From: Paenibacillus timonensis
GTDB lineage: Bacteria > Bacillota > Bacilli > Paenibacillales > Paenibacillaceae
Direction: 5' to 3'
Length of the DNA: 64,000 nt
Assembly: GCF_009725205.1 (NCBI RefSeq)
Contig: NZ_WNZY01000015.1
Coordinates: forward strand, 1 to 64,000
Shown here: positions 8,289 to 17,948 of the stretch, in pieces
How the letters are laid out: every line of letters starts with the position of its first letter
How positions within the stretch are numbered: position 1 is the first letter of the stretch
Position numbers and translations under genes: made by a program
The notes under the pieces: generated by a model
Database searches by the model: none
What the model was told of the DNA's origin: nothing
The model's input: only the letters and a program-made list of their open reading frames with translations

Positions 8289-8699
8289 TCAACTATTGTT
8301 GTGTTGAAGCCGAGCTCTACGTCGGCTCATGACCGCCAGCCTTTTTTTGAGCTCCTCCGTCCATTTCTCATCGCCGATTTGTTTGGCTACGGACAGAAGG
8401 TCCAAGGAAATATCGATTTGGCTTTGCACGATCACCAGGGGATCTTCATCCTCCCGATTGACGCAGTTCCCAAAAATGGACTCATCGTCTTCCATCACAA
8501 AATCCTGAAAATCAATTTCCGAAACTCCGTCGCCATGCGCGTATTCCGCCAGAATTTCGTATTCATTCTCCACTTTATAATGAACCTCAACCCGATGGCA
8601 CACCGGGCAAAACAACAGGGGTACATTATGTACCTGCGTACGATAATGCTTTAAAGTCCCCTTTGTTCCCAGCATGCTGGCTCCGCAGCAAAAACTCAT
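8289..8699 (-). CDS. Small protein with an N-terminal zinc-finger-like motif
   Basis: A 136-residue protein I do not recognise at family level. Cysteines 4, 5 and the pair in CPVCH (about 32-36) could bind a zinc ion, in an arrangement resembling YgiT-type zinc fingers. The middle is acidic (YAHGDGVSEIDFQDFVMEDDES) and the C terminus is a basic helix (KKRLAVMSRRRARLQ). Such a layout would suit a small regulatory or nucleic-acid-binding protein; that is a guess. Start chosen at an ATG after AAGGGGA. Confidence 0.6.
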   Translation of the reverse strand: MSFCCGASMLGTKGTLKHYRTQVHNVPLLFCPVCHRVEVHYKVENEYEILAEYAHGDGVSEIDFQDFVMEDDESIFGNCVNREDEDPLVIVQSQIDISLDLLSVAKQIGDEKWTEELKKRLAVMSRRRARLQHNNS

Positions 8700-8856
8700 T
8701 CCCCTTCACCCTTTCTCGCGTTCGGTTCATTAACGTCTCCCAGCCCTCCAGGCCGGGATTTCAACTAATTTATTCGTGAGGCTTGCTTCAAATTCCTGCG
8801 TACAGAATGTAAATCCTGGGATTCCAGCCACTCCCCTACAGGCGTTGCTGCTGGGC

Positions 8857-8894
8857 AAAAAACCCCCGATTTGAGCAAAGCTCAAACAGGGGGT
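8857..8894 (-). terminator. Terminator of the ilv-leu operon
   Basis: GGACCCCCT and GGGGG arms enclose an inner TTTGAGC/GCTCAAA stem and are followed by TTTTTT on the minus strand, about 70 bases past leuB. Confidence 0.9.
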
Positions 8895-8963
8895 CCATCT
8901 TCTTATCTTTATCACATGGTAACATCGGCCATCTTCAAAGTCAATTTTCTTGCTCGCTGTGCA

Positions 8964-10043
8964 TTACTTCTTGATTGCGGCAACGATCAAATCGCCCATT
9001 TCCTTCGTACCGACCGCTTGGCTCTTGTCGACGGCGATATCGCCGGTGCGGTGACCGGCATTCAGTACGTCGGCAACAGCGGCTTCGATCGCGTCAGCGG
9101 CATCCGCATAACCGAAGGTCATACGGAACATCAACGCTACGGACAAGATTGTCGCGATCGGGTTAGCCAGATTCTGACCGGCGATGTCCGGCGCGGAACC
9201 GTGAACGGGCTCGTATAACCCGAAGCTGCCTTCACCCAGGGAAGCCGAGGACAGCATTCCGATCGAGCCGGTAAGCATAGCCGCTTCGTCGCTCAGAATG
9301 TCGCCAAACATGTTCTCCGTCACGATGACGTCGAAGCTGGCCGGACGGCGGAGCAGCTGCATCGCGCAGTTATCGACAAGGACGTGCTCCAGTTCTACAT
9401 CCGGATATTCCGGTGCGACCCGGTTCACAACTTCACGCCACAACCGTGAGGTCTCCAACACGTTGGCTTTATCGACCGAAGCTAGCTTCTTGCGGCGCTT
9501 CTGAGCGATCTCAAACGCTTGGCGAACGATACGTTCGACTTCGCTGACGTTGTACGCGCACGTATCAACGGCTTCCTGACCTTGCTCCGTATCGCGGCGG
9601 TACTTCTCGCCGAAATAAATGCCGCCGGTCAGCTCGCGCACGACGATGAGATCCGTGCCTTCAAGCACTTCCGGTTTAAGCGTTGAAGCATCCTTGAGAC
9701 AGTCGAACACGACCGCCGGACGCAGGTTCGAGAACAGGCCTAGCGCTTTACGGATGCCCAGCAATCCGGTCTCCGGGCGTAGTTCCTTCGGATTGTTGTC
9801 CCATTTCGGACCGCCTACGGCCCCGAGCAATACGGCGTCGGCCTTTTGGCATACCTCCAGCGTTTCTTGCGGAAGCGGTGTCCCCTTCTCGTCGATAGCG
9901 ATGCCGCCGAACAATGCATGTTCCGTTTCAAACTTGTACCCGAACAGCTCCTCCGTCCGTTTCAACACTTTCTCCGCTTCGGCTACCACTTCCGGTCCGA
10001 TGCCGTCGCCCGCGATCACCGCGATTTTTTTGACTTCTGCCAT
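8964..10043 (-). CDS. leuB: 3-isopropylmalate dehydrogenase
   Basis: The 359-residue enzyme oxidises and decarboxylates 3-isopropylmalate with NAD+ in leucine synthesis. The N terminus shows GDGIGPEV at 12-19, with the substrate arginines in [16 protein letters not shown] and [11 protein letters not shown], and the metal-binding [14 protein letters not shown] loop. I choose the ATG at 10043, preceded by AAGGGAG at 9 bases and giving the normal family length; an upstream in-frame start at 10133 would add an unusual 30-residue extension. It is the last gene of the cluster; leuC and leuD, which normally follow, are absent here. Confidence 0.95.
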   Translation of the reverse strand: MAEVKKIAVIAGDGIGPEVVAEAEKVLKRTEELFGYKFETEHALFGGIAIDEKGTPLPQETLEVCQKADAVLLGAVGGPKWDNNPKELRPETGLLGIRKALGLFSNLRPAVVFDCLKDASTLKPEVLEGTDLIVVRELTGGIYFGEKYRRDTEQGQEAVDTCAYNVSEVERIVRQAFEIAQKRRKKLASVDKANVLETSRLWREVVNRVAPEYPDVELEHVLVDNCAMQLLRRPASFDVIVTENMFGDILSDEAAMLTGSIGMLSSASLGEGSFGLYEPVHGSAPDIAGQNLANPIATILSVALMFRMTFGYADAADAIEAAVADVLNAGHRTGDIAVDKSQAVGTKEMGDLIVAAIKK

Positions 10044-10153
10044 TGCTTCCAGCTCCCTTTCGTGAACATCCTCTTCTTCTGTTGTAACACACCGGGTTAG
10101 GATAAACAAAGATATAGAATCTATTAAGGTCATAGGTATTAACTATAAGCAGG

Positions 10154-10188
10154 CAAAAAAACAGCGGAGCTGAATGAATCAGCTCCGC
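10154..10188 (-). terminator. Terminator between leuA and leuB
   Basis: A perfect 10-bp stem GCGGAGCTGA/TCAGCTCCGC is followed by a run of T on the minus strand. It should reduce read-through, so leuB may need its own promoter or partial read-through. Confidence 0.85.
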
Positions 10189-10209
10189 CGCAGCCGTCTC
10201 CCGGTTCGG

Positions 10210-11742
10210 TTATGCCCGAATCGCAGAGTTCGAGTTTCTCTTCTCAATCAACCGGTTGAGGGCATCGACATAAGCGCGAGCACTCGCTTCCAAGATGTCG
10301 GTACTGACGCCGCGGCCCTGCACGGATACGCCGTTTTGAGTCAACACGACGTGGACTTCCCCTTGGGCGTCCTTACCATGGCTCACCGATTTGATCGAGT
10401 AATCGGCCAGTTTGACCTCTTCGCCGGAAGCCAGGTCAATCGCGTTATATATCGCGTCAACCGAACCGTTGCCTTCGGCTTCCTTCTCGATAATATCGCC
10501 AGCAAGCGTGACCAGACGGATCTTCGCCGCTGGGGTCGCCTCGTTGCCGTAAGAGACGAAAATCGTCTCGAGACGGAATTCCTCCGGCGTGTCGATCAGC
10601 TTCAGCTCGACGATCGCCAGCAGGTCCTCGTCGGTGACTTCCTTCTTCTTGTCGGCCAGCGCTTTGAACTTGGCAAAAGCTTCGTTCAAACGCTCGTCAT
10701 CCAGCGTATATCCCATATCCACCAGCTTCTCGCGGAAGGCATGACGACCGGAATGCTTACCCAGCACGAGCTTGCTCTCCTTGAGCCCGATCGTTTCCGG
10801 CGACATGATTTCGTAAGTCGTTTTCTCCTTCAGCATGCCGTCTTGGTGGATACCTGATTCATGAGCAAAAGCATTCGCGCCAACGATCGCCTTGTTCCCC
10901 GGCACCACCATCCCGGTCAAGCGGCTGACCAGCCGGCTCGTACGGGCGATTTCCGTCAGCTCGAGCGACGTTTTTGCACCAAAGAAGTCGAAGCGCGTTT
11001 CCAGCGCCAACGCCACTTCCTCCAGTGCGGTGTTGCCGGCCCGTTCTCCGATTCCGTTGATCGTCCCTTCGATTTGGTCGGCGCCACCTAAGATCGCAGC
11101 CAGCGAGTTCGCAGTCGCCAGACCCAAATCATCGTGGCAATGGGCGCTAAGCTGGATCTTCTCGATGCCGGGCACCTTCTCCTTCAGCGTACGGAAGATG
11201 TTGCCATACTCCTCGGGATATAAATATCCGACCGTGTCCGGAATATTCACTACCGATGCGCCTTCACGAATCGCCATTGCCGTCATTTCGCACAGGAAAT
11301 CCAATTCGGTTCGACCCGCATCCTCGCAGGAGAATTCGATCTTCGGAAAATACTTGCGGGCATACCGCAACGCGGCCTGCGCCGTTTCCAGCACCTGATC
11401 TTTGTCCATCTTCAATTTATATTTCCGGTGAATCGGACTTGTAGCCAGGAACAAATGAATGCAAGGATCCTCGGCCCCTTGCAGCGCTTCACGGACCGCA
11501 TCGATATCCTGCGTACGCGAGCGCGACAAGCCGATCACCGTCGACTTCTTCACCGCACGCGCTACGGCATTTACCGCGGCCAAATCCCCGGGCGAAGCTG
11601 CGGGAAAACCCGCTTCGATTCGGTCGACCCCAAGCTTCTCCAGCTGATAGGCGATCTCCAGCTTTTCGCGAGTATTCAGGTTGACTCCAGGGGATTGCTC
11701 ACCATCCCGAAGCGTCGTATCGAAAATGTAGATTTTGCGCAT
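10210..11742 (-). CDS. leuA: 2-isopropylmalate synthase
   Basis: The 510-residue enzyme condenses acetyl-CoA with 2-oxoisovalerate, the first committed step to leucine. It opens with DTTLRDGEQSPGV (8-20), has the metal-binding SAHCHDDLGLA segment near 200 and the GIGERAGN loop, and ends in the LeuA allosteric domain (about 380-500) that senses leucine. The ATG at 11742 is preceded by GGAGGTG; a 14-residue longer in-frame reading lacks a ribosome binding site. It is the fourth gene of the T-box-controlled operon, 109 bases after ilvC. Confidence 0.95.
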   Translation of the reverse strand: MRKIYIFDTTLRDGEQSPGVNLNTREKLEIAYQLEKLGVDRIEAGFPAASPGDLAAVNAVARAVKKSTVIGLSRSRTQDIDAVREALQGAEDPCIHLFLATSPIHRKYKLKMDKDQVLETAQAALRYARKYFPKIEFSCEDAGRTELDFLCEMTAMAIREGASVVNIPDTVGYLYPEEYGNIFRTLKEKVPGIEKIQLSAHCHDDLGLATANSLAAILGGADQIEGTINGIGERAGNTALEEVALALETRFDFFGAKTSLELTEIARTSRLVSRLTGMVVPGNKAIVGANAFAHESGIHQDGMLKEKTTYEIMSPETIGLKESKLVLGKHSGRHAFREKLVDMGYTLDDERLNEAFAKFKALADKKKEVTDEDLLAIVELKLIDTPEEFRLETIFVSYGNEATPAAKIRLVTLAGDIIEKEAEGNGSVDAIYNAIDLASGEEVKLADYSIKSVSHGKDAQGEVHVVLTQNGVSVQGRGVSTDILEASARAYVDALNRLIEKRNSNSAIRA

Positions 11743-11766
11743 TCCAAGCACCTCCTCCGAAAAGCT

Positions 11767-11801
11767 CCAATGCGGCTCACACAAAGGGGCGGCCGCATTG
11801 G
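11767..11801 (-). other. Intercistronic hairpin between ilvC and leuA
   Basis: A perfect 9-bp stem CCAATGCGG/CCGCATTGG encloses a 17-base loop and lacks a T run, so it is more likely an RNA processing or stability element than a terminator. Confidence 0.6.
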
Positions 11802-11851
11802 GTATTCAGGTTCATTCTTATCTTACGTTGGGTATTATCAACGATATGCCG

Positions 11852-12847
<996 letters not shown>

Positions 12848-12921
12848 TTATGCCCTCCTAAGATTTGCGGGACAGTCAAGCTGTGCCCTTAATTAAAATA
12901 AGTATGGTTTCCTCCGCCTGT

Positions 12922-13009
12922 GACGAGCGGGTGTTTCAATGGACCGACGCCTTGAAGTGATAAAGTGGCATCTTGACAAATCGATCCCCTCAAACACCCG
13001 CCCGTTGTC
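12922..13009 (-). other. Long-range stem in the ilvN-ilvC spacer
   Basis: CGAGCGGGTGTTT (from 12924) pairs with AAACACCCGCCCG (to about 13004), giving roughly 15 pairs with one mismatch and a 50-60 base loop. A separate small hairpin GCCGC-GCGTA-GCGGC lies at about 13023-13037. No T run follows either. The 218-base spacer holds no gene. Confidence 0.55.
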
Positions 13010-13062
13010 TGGCGAAGGGGTGAAGCCGCGCGTAGCGGCAAATTACGTAACAGTTTGAGCGC

Positions 13063-13551
13063 TTAAGCGTTCCCGCGAATCATGGCGGTAACGCCGGTAC
13101 GCGAGAGCTCCCGGATGCCGTAAGGACGAAGCAGCTCGATCATGGCATCGATTTTCTCGGTATCGCCGACGACTTGGATCATCATGCTGTTCGTCCCGAT
13201 GTCGACGACCGCGGCGCGGAACGTTTCAACGACGCCCATGATTTCCGGGCGCTCCGCCGGCTCGGACTTGACCTTGATCAGCGCAAGCTCGCGAGCGACC
13301 ATCGGTCTGGAGCTAAGATTGACGACTTTGATGACATCGATCAGTTTATACAGCTGTTTTTCGATTTGCTCGAGCGTTTTGTCATCGCCTTGGGTGACGA
13401 TGATCATCCGGGACAAGCCTTCTTCCTCGGATTGGCCCACCGTAATGCTTTCGATATTGTAGCCGCGCCGGCCAAACAGGCCGGCAACGCGCTGGAGAAC
13501 CCCTGGCTGGTCGTTAACTAATACGGAAATCGCATGGTTTTTCATCATCAT
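13063..13551 (-). CDS. ilvN: Acetolactate synthase regulatory subunit
   Basis: The 162-residue ACT-domain subunit binds valine and tunes the catalytic subunit IlvB. The first ACT domain reads ISVLVNDQPGVLQRVAGLFGRRGYNIESI, the hallmark of this family, and a second ACT-like region covers about 80-160. The gene is also called ilvH. It begins with three consecutive ATG codons and overlaps the ilvB stop by 4 bases, so the subunits are probably made in a fixed ratio. Confidence 0.95.
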   Translation of the reverse strand: MMMKNHAISVLVNDQPGVLQRVAGLFGRRGYNIESITVGQSEEEGLSRMIIVTQGDDKTLEQIEKQLYKLIDVIKVVNLSSRPMVARELALIKVKSEPAERPEIMGVVETFRAAVVDIGTNSMMIQVVGDTEKIDAMIELLRPYGIRELSRTGVTAMIRGNA

Positions 13552-15293
13552 TCACTGTCCCCCATCAGCATTTGATCAATGGTGGAACCTTGGGTAACCA
13601 TCGGATATACGTTTTCCTCTTTGCTGACCACGAATTCCACCAGAACCGGTCCCGGTGTGTCAAGCGCTTCCTGCCATGCACGTCTGGCTTCTTCCTTGTT
13701 CGTTGCCCGTAGACCCTTCACGCCATAGGCTTCGGCCAACTTGACGAAATCCGGACTGCCTTCAAGATTGATATGGCTGTAACGGTTGTCATAGATCAAT
13801 TCCTGCCATTGACGGACCATTCCGAGCACTTGGTTGTTAATCACGACGACTTTGACCGGGATCTTGTTGATGGCGCAGATCGCCAGCTCTTGGGCACACA
13901 TCTGCATGCCGCCGTCCCCATTAATCGAGATGACTAACCGATCGGGATGCCCCATCTGCGCGCCGATCGCCGAAGGGAATCCGAAGCCCATCGTACCGAG
14001 GCCGCCCGAGGTAATCCAGGATCGAGGCTGGTTAAATTTGTAATACTGCGCCGCCCACATTTGATGCTGGCCAACGTCGGTCGTGACGATCGCCTCTCCG
14101 CCTGTCGTGTCGTTGAGCAGCTCGATCACCCACTGCGGTTTCAGAACGGTATCCGAATCGATGTATCTTAGCGGCTTCTCGATTTTGGAACGTTGGATCT
14201 GCGCTCTCCAAGCATCCGCTTTGTCCGCCCGCGAAACGATCGGGTTCAGCATCTCCAGCACGGTTTTCACATCGCCTACGATCGGAATGTCTGCATGAAC
14301 GTTCTTGCCGATTTCCGCCGGGTCGATGTCGATGTGTACGATTTTGGCCTTCGGCGCAAACCCGTCCAGTTTGCCGGTTACCCGGTCGTCGAACCGTGCC
14401 CCGATGTTGATCAGCAAATCGGATTGCTGAATCGATTGGTTCGCCGTATAGGTGCCGTGCATACCGGGCATTCCCATCCACAGCTCGTGGCCGCTTGGGA
14501 AAGCACCCAAGCCGAGCAGCGTTGTCGTAATCGGAATTTGCGTCTTGTTCACAAATTCGAACAGCTGCTCATGTCCGCCGGAGTAAACCACGCCGCCGCC
14601 GGCGATAATGACCGGACGTTCGGCTTCCTGAATGGCCGCTGCCAATTTGTCCAGCTGCAGTCGATTCGGCACCACCGTCGGATTGTAGCCGCGTAGGTTG
14701 ATGGTCTGGGAAGGCTCGAACAAAGCCTTGTTCGCGGACACGTCCTTCGGAATGTCGATCAGGACCGGACCTTTCCGACCGGTGTTCGCAATGTGGAACG
14801 CTTCGTGGATAACACGAGGCAGATCCTCAACATTCCGAACAAGATAACTGTGTTTTGTGATCGGCATCGTGATGCCGGTAATATCTGCCTCTTGGAACGC
14901 ATCGGTTCCGATCAGGCTGGAAACGACGTTCCCCGTTATGATAACGAGCGGAACGGAATCCATAAACGCCGTGGCGATCCCCGTCACCGTGTTGGTCGCT
15001 CCCGGTCCGGAGGTGGCGATACATACGCCGACTTTGCCAGTGGCCCGGGCGTACCCGTCCGCCGCGTGGATGGCGCCCTGCTCATGTCGGGTCAGCAGGT
15101 GGTGGAAATCGGTAAATCCGTACAACGCGTCATAAATGTACAACACCGCTCCGCCCGGATAACCAAAGACGCACTCGACACCTTCCAAAAGCAAGCTGCG
15201 AAGCAGGATATCGGAACCCGTAATGACTTCCGGTTTCATCCATTTCTCTCGTAATTGTTCTGTAGACCGCGTTTCTGGAATTTGCGCGCTCAT
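13548..15293 (-). CDS. ilvB: Acetolactate synthase catalytic subunit
   Basis: The 581-residue thiamine diphosphate enzyme makes acetolactate or acetohydroxybutyrate, the entry to branched-chain amino acids. The catalytic glutamate is Glu71 in [18 protein letters not shown], and the cofactor motif GDGG...N lies at [16 protein letters not shown] near residue 430. The start follows GGAAGGAGG at a good distance. It is the first gene of ilvB-ilvN-ilvC-leuA-leuB and sits about 230 bases behind the T-box terminator, with a repeat element in between. Confidence 0.96.
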   Translation of the reverse strand: MSAQIPETRSTEQLREKWMKPEVITGSDILLRSLLLEGVECVFGYPGGAVLYIYDALYGFTDFHHLLTRHEQGAIHAADGYARATGKVGVCIATSGPGATNTVTGIATAFMDSVPLVIITGNVVSSLIGTDAFQEADITGITMPITKHSYLVRNVEDLPRVIHEAFHIANTGRKGPVLIDIPKDVSANKALFEPSQTINLRGYNPTVVPNRLQLDKLAAAIQEAERPVIIAGGGVVYSGGHEQLFEFVNKTQIPITTTLLGLGAFPSGHELWMGMPGMHGTYTANQSIQQSDLLINIGARFDDRVTGKLDGFAPKAKIVHIDIDPAEIGKNVHADIPIVGDVKTVLEMLNPIVSRADKADAWRAQIQRSKIEKPLRYIDSDTVLKPQWVIELLNDTTGGEAIVTTDVGQHQMWAAQYYKFNQPRSWITSGGLGTMGFGFPSAIGAQMGHPDRLVISINGDGGMQMCAQELAICAINKIPVKVVVINNQVLGMVRQWQELIYDNRYSHINLEGSPDFVKLAEAYGVKGLRATNKEEARRAWQEALDTPGPVLVEFVVSKEENVYPMVTQGSTIDQMLMGDSE

Positions 15294-15316
15294 CAGTCAT
15301 CCTCCTTCCAAATGAT

Positions 15317-15484
15317 GTTCAAAAAGTCATCTTTCGGTCACGATGCTAAATCAAGCTGTGATTCGACGTCGAATCTTGAACTCACCCGGGCCTTCCGTTG
15401 CTCACGTACCCAATACGTACGCTCCGCTACTCAGTCCCTAGCTTCATCCAACCTTCTCGGTGCTCGAAACCTAACTTTTTGAAC
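15317..15484 (+). repeat. Interspersed repeat, copy D, inside the ilvB leader
   Basis: A single 168-bp copy with perfect ends GTTCAAAAAGT/ACTTTTTGAAC. Its internal hairpin is CGTAC/GTACG where copy A has CGTAG/CTACG, a paired change. The conserved CCAACCTTCTCGGTGC segment is present. Its orientation is opposite to ilvB transcription, and the copy lies between the T-box terminator and the ilvB ribosome binding site, so every full-length operon transcript carries its complement. Confidence 0.9.
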
Positions 15485-15525
15485 TTGATCTAACTTTTTT
15501 CAAACCCCATTAACCTACCTAAACT

Positions 15526-15878
15526 AAAAAAACCTTCCGCCCGCCGGAACAGTTTCCTGCTCCGAGGGACGAAAGGTTTGATCCTCCGTGGTACCACCCA
15601 TTTTCACTTAGCACCTCGCAGTGCCAAGCCTTGACGAGTAAAAGCGTGACCCGCCTTACTCGTGGTCCGTAACGAGGACCAAACGATTTCCCCTAATAAG
15701 CTTTAAACGCAAGCGCCACCGCGGATGGCTTGCAGCTTTTCAGGGAAACAGCTCCGAGGTGAGCTCGCAGTTAAGGGATTTTGGTGGTGGTCTCAGCAAA
15801 TCCACCCACTCTCTGAGCAAAGAGCCCTTAAAGCTTCGTCCTCTTCATCGCCGATGCAAGATATGTCTTAAAATGTTT
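15526..15878 (-). ncRNA. T-box leader of the ilv-leu operon (probably leucine)
   Basis: The minus strand contains the T-box sequence GGGTGGTACCACGGAGG (complement at about 15583-15599) and, near the 5' end, stem I elements AGAGAGTGGGTGG and GCTGAGACCACC. A GAGCTCACC segment on the 3' side of stem I offers CUC followed by A as the specifier codon (15761-15763), which would sense uncharged tRNA-Leu. The terminator at 15526-15579 pairs AACCTTTCGTCC with GGCGGGCGGAAGGTT before a T run. Uncharged tRNA should stabilise the antiterminator and let transcription into ilvB. The T-box call is firm; the specifier is read by eye. Confidence 0.9.
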
Positions 15879-15884
15879 AGAAAC

Positions 15885-15914
15885 ATTATATGATTAGTTT
15901 ACACCACGAGTCAA
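15885..15914 (-). promoter_or_regulatory. Promoter of the T-box-ilv-leu operon
   Basis: On the minus strand TTGACT (15909-15914) and TATAAT (15885-15890) are separated by 18 bases, placing the transcription start near 15878, just before the T-box leader. Confidence 0.75.
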
Positions 15915-16018
15915 TACCCTAAAGAATTAAAGTTTCTGATAGGAACCCTTCCCCTCCTCCTTCTCATATGATAAAAGATAGCGCCTAAAATTATGCACGG
16001 TTAGGAGGAGATTCGCGC

Positions 16019-16474
16019 ATGATTCGATACAGAAGGCCGAAACAGGACGATCCCATCATCCACGATTTGATCCGCGGAGAGCTTGTCCCCTTCTCCCATC
16101 TGCCTCCACAGGACATCGAGGCCGTCTTCAAGGATATTCCGCTGCGTCTGTCGCGCGGCGTCTCGCTGGTGGCTTCCCCTACCTACGAAGCGGATCCGGT
16201 AGCTTTTATTCATTTTCTCATTCACGGCGATTTGTTATATATTGACATGATGGCGGTAGCGTCGGCTCATCAGCGGCAACGCCACGGTAAAACACTGATG
16301 GCGCATGCAGAAAATTTTGCCGTCTCCCGCGGTTGTCTGCGCGCAAAAGTAATGGTGGACCGGGACAACACCCGAGCCCACCTATTTTACCGTAAATTGG
16401 GGTACCGAACCCAGCGTTACGTCCCGCTATCCCAATGTTATGAGCTGGAGAAAAGGCTGCCCAGCCGCAATTAG
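16019..16474 (+). CDS. GNAT family N-acetyltransferase
   Basis: The 151-residue protein has the GNAT fold: a beta strand LLYIDMMAVASAHQRQRHGKTLM containing the acetyl-CoA pyrophosphate loop (Q/RxxGxG/A variant, around 82-96) and the C-terminal segment DNTRAHLFYRKLGYRTQRYV. Substrate unknown. An AGGAGGAG ribosome binding site precedes the ATG. It is a single gene convergent with the following small protein. Confidence 0.8.
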   Translation: MIRYRRPKQDDPIIHDLIRGELVPFSHLPPQDIEAVFKDIPLRLSRGVSLVASPTYEADPVAFIHFLIHGDLLYIDMMAVASAHQRQRHGKTLMAHAENFAVSRGCLRAKVMVDRDNTRAHLFYRKLGYRTQRYVPLSQCYELEKRLPSRN

Positions 16475-16479
16475 CCGTT

Positions 16480-16779
16480 TTACCAGAAATAGGGGTAAGG
16501 GTAGCCTCCGCCATAGGGGACGCCGCCACCATAGGGCACGCCACCGTACGGAACCCCGCCAAAGGCGTACGGAGCGGTGCCGATCGCCAGCAGATCGAAC
16601 AAAACAAGCGGGATGATCGCTTTGGTTCTGACTTTTTTACCGGGGGCCTGGCGAACAATCAAACGATTGCCGCTGATTTTCACCAGTTTGCCCGTAACAA
16701 CCGTACCGTCTTTTTTATAAGCCGCGATCGACTTGCCCAGCCATTTCTCGGCTTCTTTTCTCGTAACCGTTCTGCCCAT
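16480..16779 (-). CDS. Small protein with a Gly/Pro/Tyr-rich repeat tail
   Basis: This 99-residue protein is not recognised. Residues 1-60 form a basic domain (MGRTVTRKEAEKWLGKSI...) with a beta-rich GTVVTGKLVKISGNRLIV stretch that looks like a small SH3/KOW-type barrel. The tail repeats GGVPYGG units and ends PYPYFW. Tails of this kind occur on spore-coat and cell-surface proteins, so a spore role is possible but not shown. The start follows AGGAGGAATTAGG. Confidence 0.65.
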   Translation of the reverse strand: MGRTVTRKEAEKWLGKSIAAYKKDGTVVTGKLVKISGNRLIVRQAPGKKVRTKAIIPLVLFDLLAIGTAPYAFGGVPYGGVPYGGGVPYGGGYPYPYFW

Positions 16780-16945
16780 CCTAATTCCTCCTGTCAGGTT
16801 AGATCGTATAGCCGCGAAAAACCGCTCTGGCCGAACCGTTTGAATCGGCTATTTTGTGTACACCCCTAACCTATTCACTCGTCCCTATCCTTGCTTACAC
16901 CATCGCCTTGTCTTCCAACAATCGGGCTTCTCTCCCTAAATAAAA

Positions 16946-16979
16946 CAAAAAAAGGATGCTGCCCATGCAGCATCCTTTT
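16946..16979 (-). terminator. Terminator of the nucleoside importer operon
   Basis: A perfect 12-bp stem AAAGGATGCTGC/GCAGCATCCTTT is followed by a T run on the minus strand. The stretch 16780-16945 holds nothing I recognise. Confidence 0.9.
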
Positions 16980-16987
16980 GCTTCCTT

Positions 16988-17947
16988 CTAACGTTTCCCC
17001 GGATCGTAAGGCGTACCTAGCGCCGCCGGCGCTGAGGAACGTCCCACCGCTCCAACGAGGACGATAATCGTCAGTACGTAAGGGATCATGAAGATAAATT
17101 CCTGAGGAATACTTCTCGACCATTCAAACAACTGTACGTAGTTGCGAATCGCCTGCGAGAAACCAAAGAACATCGCCGCGCCGAAAGCGCCCAGCGGATT
17201 CCATTTGCCGAAGATCATCGCCGCGATGGCAATAAAGCCCTGGCCGGAAATCGTATTATGGGCAAACGTACTAGTTGTCGTCAGTGTGATCGTTGCGCCG
17301 CCGATGCCCCCGAGAATACCGCTGAGAAGCACCCCGATGTAGCGCATTTTCGTCACGTTCACGCCCAGCGTGTCCGCCGCGCTTGGATGCTCACCGACGG
17401 AACGCAGACGTAATCCGAACGGGGTCTTAAACAGAACAAAATAAATGACAACGACGAGGATCAATGCCAAATACGTCGTTGGATACGAGTTAAAGAAGCC
17501 CTCCCCGATAATCGGGATGTCGCGCAGAACCGGGATCGGGACTTTATGGAATACCGTAACGAGCGGCGTTTCGGCTGCCCCTTCAAACAGCAATTTGACG
17601 ATGTATACGGTCAAACCCGCTGCCAAGAAGTTGATGACGATCCCGCTGATCGTCTGATCCGCCTTAAACGTGATCGTAGCAACGGCATGGATCAAAGCGC
17701 CAAGTGCCCCCATAACCATGGCTGCAATCACCCCGACCCACGGCGAGAAGGCGCCCATGCCCGCTTCCTGGGCATAATAAGTCCCTACGCCGGCGGCGAA
17801 CGCGCCGAATATCATTAACCCTTCCAAGCCGATGTTAACGACGCCGGAACGCTCGGAGAAAATGCCGCCAAGCGCCGTAAAGATCAACGCCGTTGAGAAC
17901 ACGAGTGTGGAGTTCAGCAATTGACCAAGTAGTGTAAGTACGTCCAT
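16988..17947 (-). CDS. nupQ: Nucleoside ABC importer, permease 2
   Basis: The 319-residue integral membrane protein has about eight to ten helices and the BPD_transp_2 signature FSERSGVVNIGLEGLMIFGAFA near the N terminus, typical of permeases that partner BMP-family lipoproteins. It corresponds to YufQ/NupQ of Bacillus subtilis, part of a guanosine/nucleoside importer. It is the last gene of the operon, separated by one base from the first permease, and ends at a strong terminator. The exact substrate is inferred from family membership. Confidence 0.88.
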   Translation of the reverse strand: MDVLTLLGQLLNSTLVFSTALIFTALGGIFSERSGVVNIGLEGLMIFGAFAAGVGTYYAQEAGMGAFSPWVGVIAAMVMGALGALIHAVATITFKADQTISGIVINFLAAGLTVYIVKLLFEGAAETPLVTVFHKVPIPVLRDIPIIGEGFFNSYPTTYLALILVVVIYFVLFKTPFGLRLRSVGEHPSAADTLGVNVTKMRYIGVLLSGILGGIGGATITLTTTSTFAHNTISGQGFIAIAAMIFGKWNPLGAFGAAMFFGFSQAIRNYVQLFEWSRSIPQEFIFMIPYVLTIIVLVGAVGRSSAPAALGTPYDPGKR

Positions 17948-17948
17948 C

